16,586 nt of DNA from an uncultured Prevotella sp. (lineage in GTDB: Bacteria; Bacteroidota; Bacteroidia; Bacteroidales; Bacteroidaceae): the NCBI GenBank assembly GCA_900553155.1, contig USCM01000010.1, positions 1-16,586 on the forward strand. The letters run 5' to 3'. The translations under genes were made by a program, and so were the position numbers. The notes under the pieces are model-generated. The model was not told the origin of the DNA and searched no databases. It was given only the letters and a program-made list of their open reading frames with translations. Shown here piece after piece: positions 14,676-16,586 of the stretch. Each line of letters opens with the position of its first letter. Position 1 is the first letter of the stretch.

Positions 14676-16586
14676 ATGCACTACGTAGACGTCATTTTGC
14701 CCCTGCCTCTCGAAGGCACCTTTACATACAGCTTGCCACTTTCGCTTGTTGACAAGGTGTGTCTCGGCGTGCGCGTCTTGGTGCCTTTGGGTAAGTCGAA
14801 GACGTACACGGCTATGGCTGTGCGTGTGCATGAGGATGCACCCGAGTTTAAGACACGCGACATACTGCAGGTGATAGACGCCGAGCCCGTAATGCTCGAC
14901 CGCCAGATGAGGCTATGGCAGTGGATAGCCACTTATTATATGGCTGCTCTTGGCGATGTGTTCAAGGCGGCATTGCCTGCCGGACTGAAGGCGGAGGAGA
15001 ACTATCGGCCCAAGACGGTGCGCTGTGTAACGCTGCCGGCAAGCCTGCGTTCGGAGCAGTCGCTGCATCTTGTGATGAGCATACTGGCGAAGGCTGCGAA
15101 GCAACAGCAAACCTTCAGTACATATCTACAGCTGTCGCACTGGGACAATATCGACGGCGAGACACCCCCGGAGCATATACAGGAGGTGGCTTGCGACGAG
15201 CTGCAAAATGCTGCGGGAGCGTCGGATGCCGTGTTGAGGCAACTCATCAACCGCAAGTTTCTGGAGGTCTATCACCGCGAGGTGGGTAGGATAGGCGGTG
15301 GGGGAGAGGCGCATCCCGAGAATATACAGCCGCTGAGCGAGGCACAGCAAGACGCCATGAATCAGATACGCACACAGTTTATGGCAAAGAATGTGGTGCT
15401 GCTGCATGGCGTGACGTCGAGCGGAAAGACCGAGATATACATTCATCTTATACAGAAGGCTATCGACGAGGGCAAACAGGTGCTGTATCTGCTGCCCGAG
15501 ATAGCCCTGACGGTGCAGATGACACGGCGCTTGCAGCAGGTGTTCGGGTCAAGGCTCGGCATATACCACTCCAAATACAGCGACGCCGAGCGTGTGGAGA
15601 TATGGAAGAAGCAACTGTCTGACGAGCCATACGATGTTGTTCTTGGCGCGCGTTCGGCAGTGTTTCTGCCCTTTACAAGGCTCGGACTGGTGATAGTGGA
15701 CGAGGAGCACGAGACCTCCTTCAAGCAGCAAGACCCGGCTCCGCGATACCATGCACGTTCGGCGGCTATCGTCTTGGCACGCATGTACGAGGGTGCCAAG
15801 GTGCTGTTGGGCACGGCTACTCCGTCTATGGAGAGCTACTACAATGCCAGCACGGGCAAGTATGGATACGTGCAGCTTACCACACGATACCGTGATGTGG
15901 CTATGCCCGAGATAAAGGTGGTGGACATCAAGGACCTGTATCGTCGTAAGATGATGCAAGGAATGTTCTCTCCCGACCTTCTTGTAGCCATACGAGGGGC
16001 ATTGAAGGCAAAGAAGCAGGTTATTCTGTTTCAGAACCGGCGCGGTTTTGCCCCTATGGTAGAGTGCAAGATGTGTGGGTGGGTGCCCAAATGCAAGAAT
16101 TGCGACGTGTCGCTGACGTATCACAGGTCGATGAATCTACTTACGTGCCACTACTGCGGATATACGTATGCCGTGCCAAAGCAGTGTCCCAACTGCGAGA
16201 GCACAGAGCTGCTTGGACGCGGATATGGTACGGAGAAGATAGAGGATAGGGTGCACGAGTTCTTTCCCGAGGCACGCATTGCGCGTATGGATCTTGACAC
16301 CACACGGTCGGCAGGGGCTTACAGTCGTATCATCAACGACTTCTCGGCAGGACGCACCGATATACTTATAGGTACGCAGATGGTTTCGAAAGGACTCGAC
16401 TTCTCTGGCGTTACGGTGGTGGGCATACTCAATGCCGACACAATGCTCAACTATCCCGACTTCCGAGCATACGAGCATGCCTTCCAGATGCTGTCGCAGG
16501 TAAGCGGCAGAGCAGGCAGAAGGGACGAGCGCGGACTTGTGATATTGCAGACAAAAAGTGCCGACCTGCCTGTGATAAGGCAGGTG
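14676..16586 (+). CDS. priA: Primosomal protein N' (replication restart helicase PriA), 5' part
   Basis: The first 637 codons, open through the right edge. PriA recognises stalled forks, remodels them and loads the replicative helicase. The N-terminus HYVDVILPLPLEGTFTYSLP is the typical 3'-DNA-end binding domain. Walker A is GVTSSGKTE (about 245-253), and Walker B is DEEHE (342-346). GTATPS and the late helicase motif GTQMVSKGLDF are present. The zinc-binding region keeps all eight cysteines in four CxxC pairs (464/467, 473/476, 491/494, 504/507), preceded by RRGFAP. The start ATG 14676 gives the canonical N-terminus. About 130-180 residues are probably missing, judged from usual family length. 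Transcription is separated from the T9SS operon by the terminator. Confidence 0.96.
   Translation, partial: MHYVDVILPLPLEGTFTYSLPLSLVDKVCLGVRVLVPLGKSKTYTAMAVRVHEDAPEFKTRDILQVIDAEPVMLDRQMRLWQWIATYYMAALGDVFKAALPAGLKAEENYRPKTVRCVTLPASLRSEQSLHLVMSILAKAAKQQQTFSTYLQLSHWDNIDGETPPEHIQEVACDELQNAAGASDAVLRQLINRKFLEVYHREVGRIGGGGEAHPENIQPLSEAQQDAMNQIRTQFMAKNVVLLHGVTSSGKTEIYIHLIQKAIDEGKQVLYLLPEIALTVQMTRRLQQVFGSRLGIYHSKYSDAERVEIWKKQLSDEPYDVVLGARSAVFLPFTRLGLVIVDEEHETSFKQQDPAPRYHARSAAIVLARMYEGAKVLLGTATPSMESYYNASTGKYGYVQLTTRYRDVAMPEIKVVDIKDLYRRKMMQGMFSPDLLVAIRGALKAKKQVILFQNRRGFAPMVECKMCGWVPKCKNCDVSLTYHRSMNLLTCHYCGYTYAVPKQCPNCESTELLGRGYGTEKIEDRVHEFFPEARIARMDLDTTRSAGAYSRIINDFSAGRTDILIGTQMVSKGLDFSGVTVVGILNADTMLNYPDFRAYEHAFQMLSQVSGRAGRRDERGLVILQTKSADLPVIRQV

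Overview
The window reads as a chromosomal segment from the Bacteroidota, most likely order Bacteroidales and Prevotella-like. The evidence is a starch-degradation gene set in Sus-like order, a complete porP-gldK-gldL-gldM-gldN (porPKLMN) type IX secretion cluster, AT-rich non-Shine-Dalgarno start regions, and a Bacteroidota-type PriA. All eleven protein genes lie on the + strand. The species call is inference. I see no tRNA, rRNA, CRISPR array, transposase or integrase.

Region 1 (1-7155), starch and glycogen breakdown: the 3' part of malQ (GH77 4-alpha-glucanotransferase), a type I pullulanase, a SusA-like neopullulanase, and a multidomain GH13 alpha-amylase. Spacers are 10, 14 and 51 bases, so this looks like one operon whose 5' part (rest of malQ, probably susC/susD-type transport genes) lies left of the window. 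The amylase carries a Bacteroidota sorting-tail-like C-terminus instead of a SusG-type lipobox. It probably acts at the surface or outside the cell, feeding oligosaccharides to the periplasmic pullulanase and neopullulanase and then to cytoplasmic MalQ.

Region 2 (7156-8012), an 857-base non-coding stretch dense in structure: a 46-bp-armed hairpin containing a tandem 22-bp duplication, an array of CGTGTAAT/GCGTTAATG repeats, a roughly 250-bp nested palindrome made of smaller hairpins, a cluster of GGTTGCAGAT/TCTGCCACC words, and a 17-bp direct repeat ahead of porP. This is the least explained part of the window and looks like stacked palindromic repeat (REP/MITE-like) elements.

Region 3 (8013-13929), type IX secretion core: porP, gldK (lipoprotein), gldL and gldM (inner-membrane proton-driven motor) and gldN (periplasmic ring partner), with spacers of 14, 19, 0 and 28 bases. 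The order is the same as Porphyromonas gingivalis porPKLMN. A small outer-membrane beta-barrel gene (13959-14600) follows 29 bases later and is closed by a clear intrinsic terminator (14621-14655).

Region 4 (14676-16586): the first 637 codons of priA, the replication restart helicase, running off the right edge.

The link between regions 1 and 3 is functional as well as physical: the last starch gene encodes a plausible cargo of the secretion system encoded next to it.
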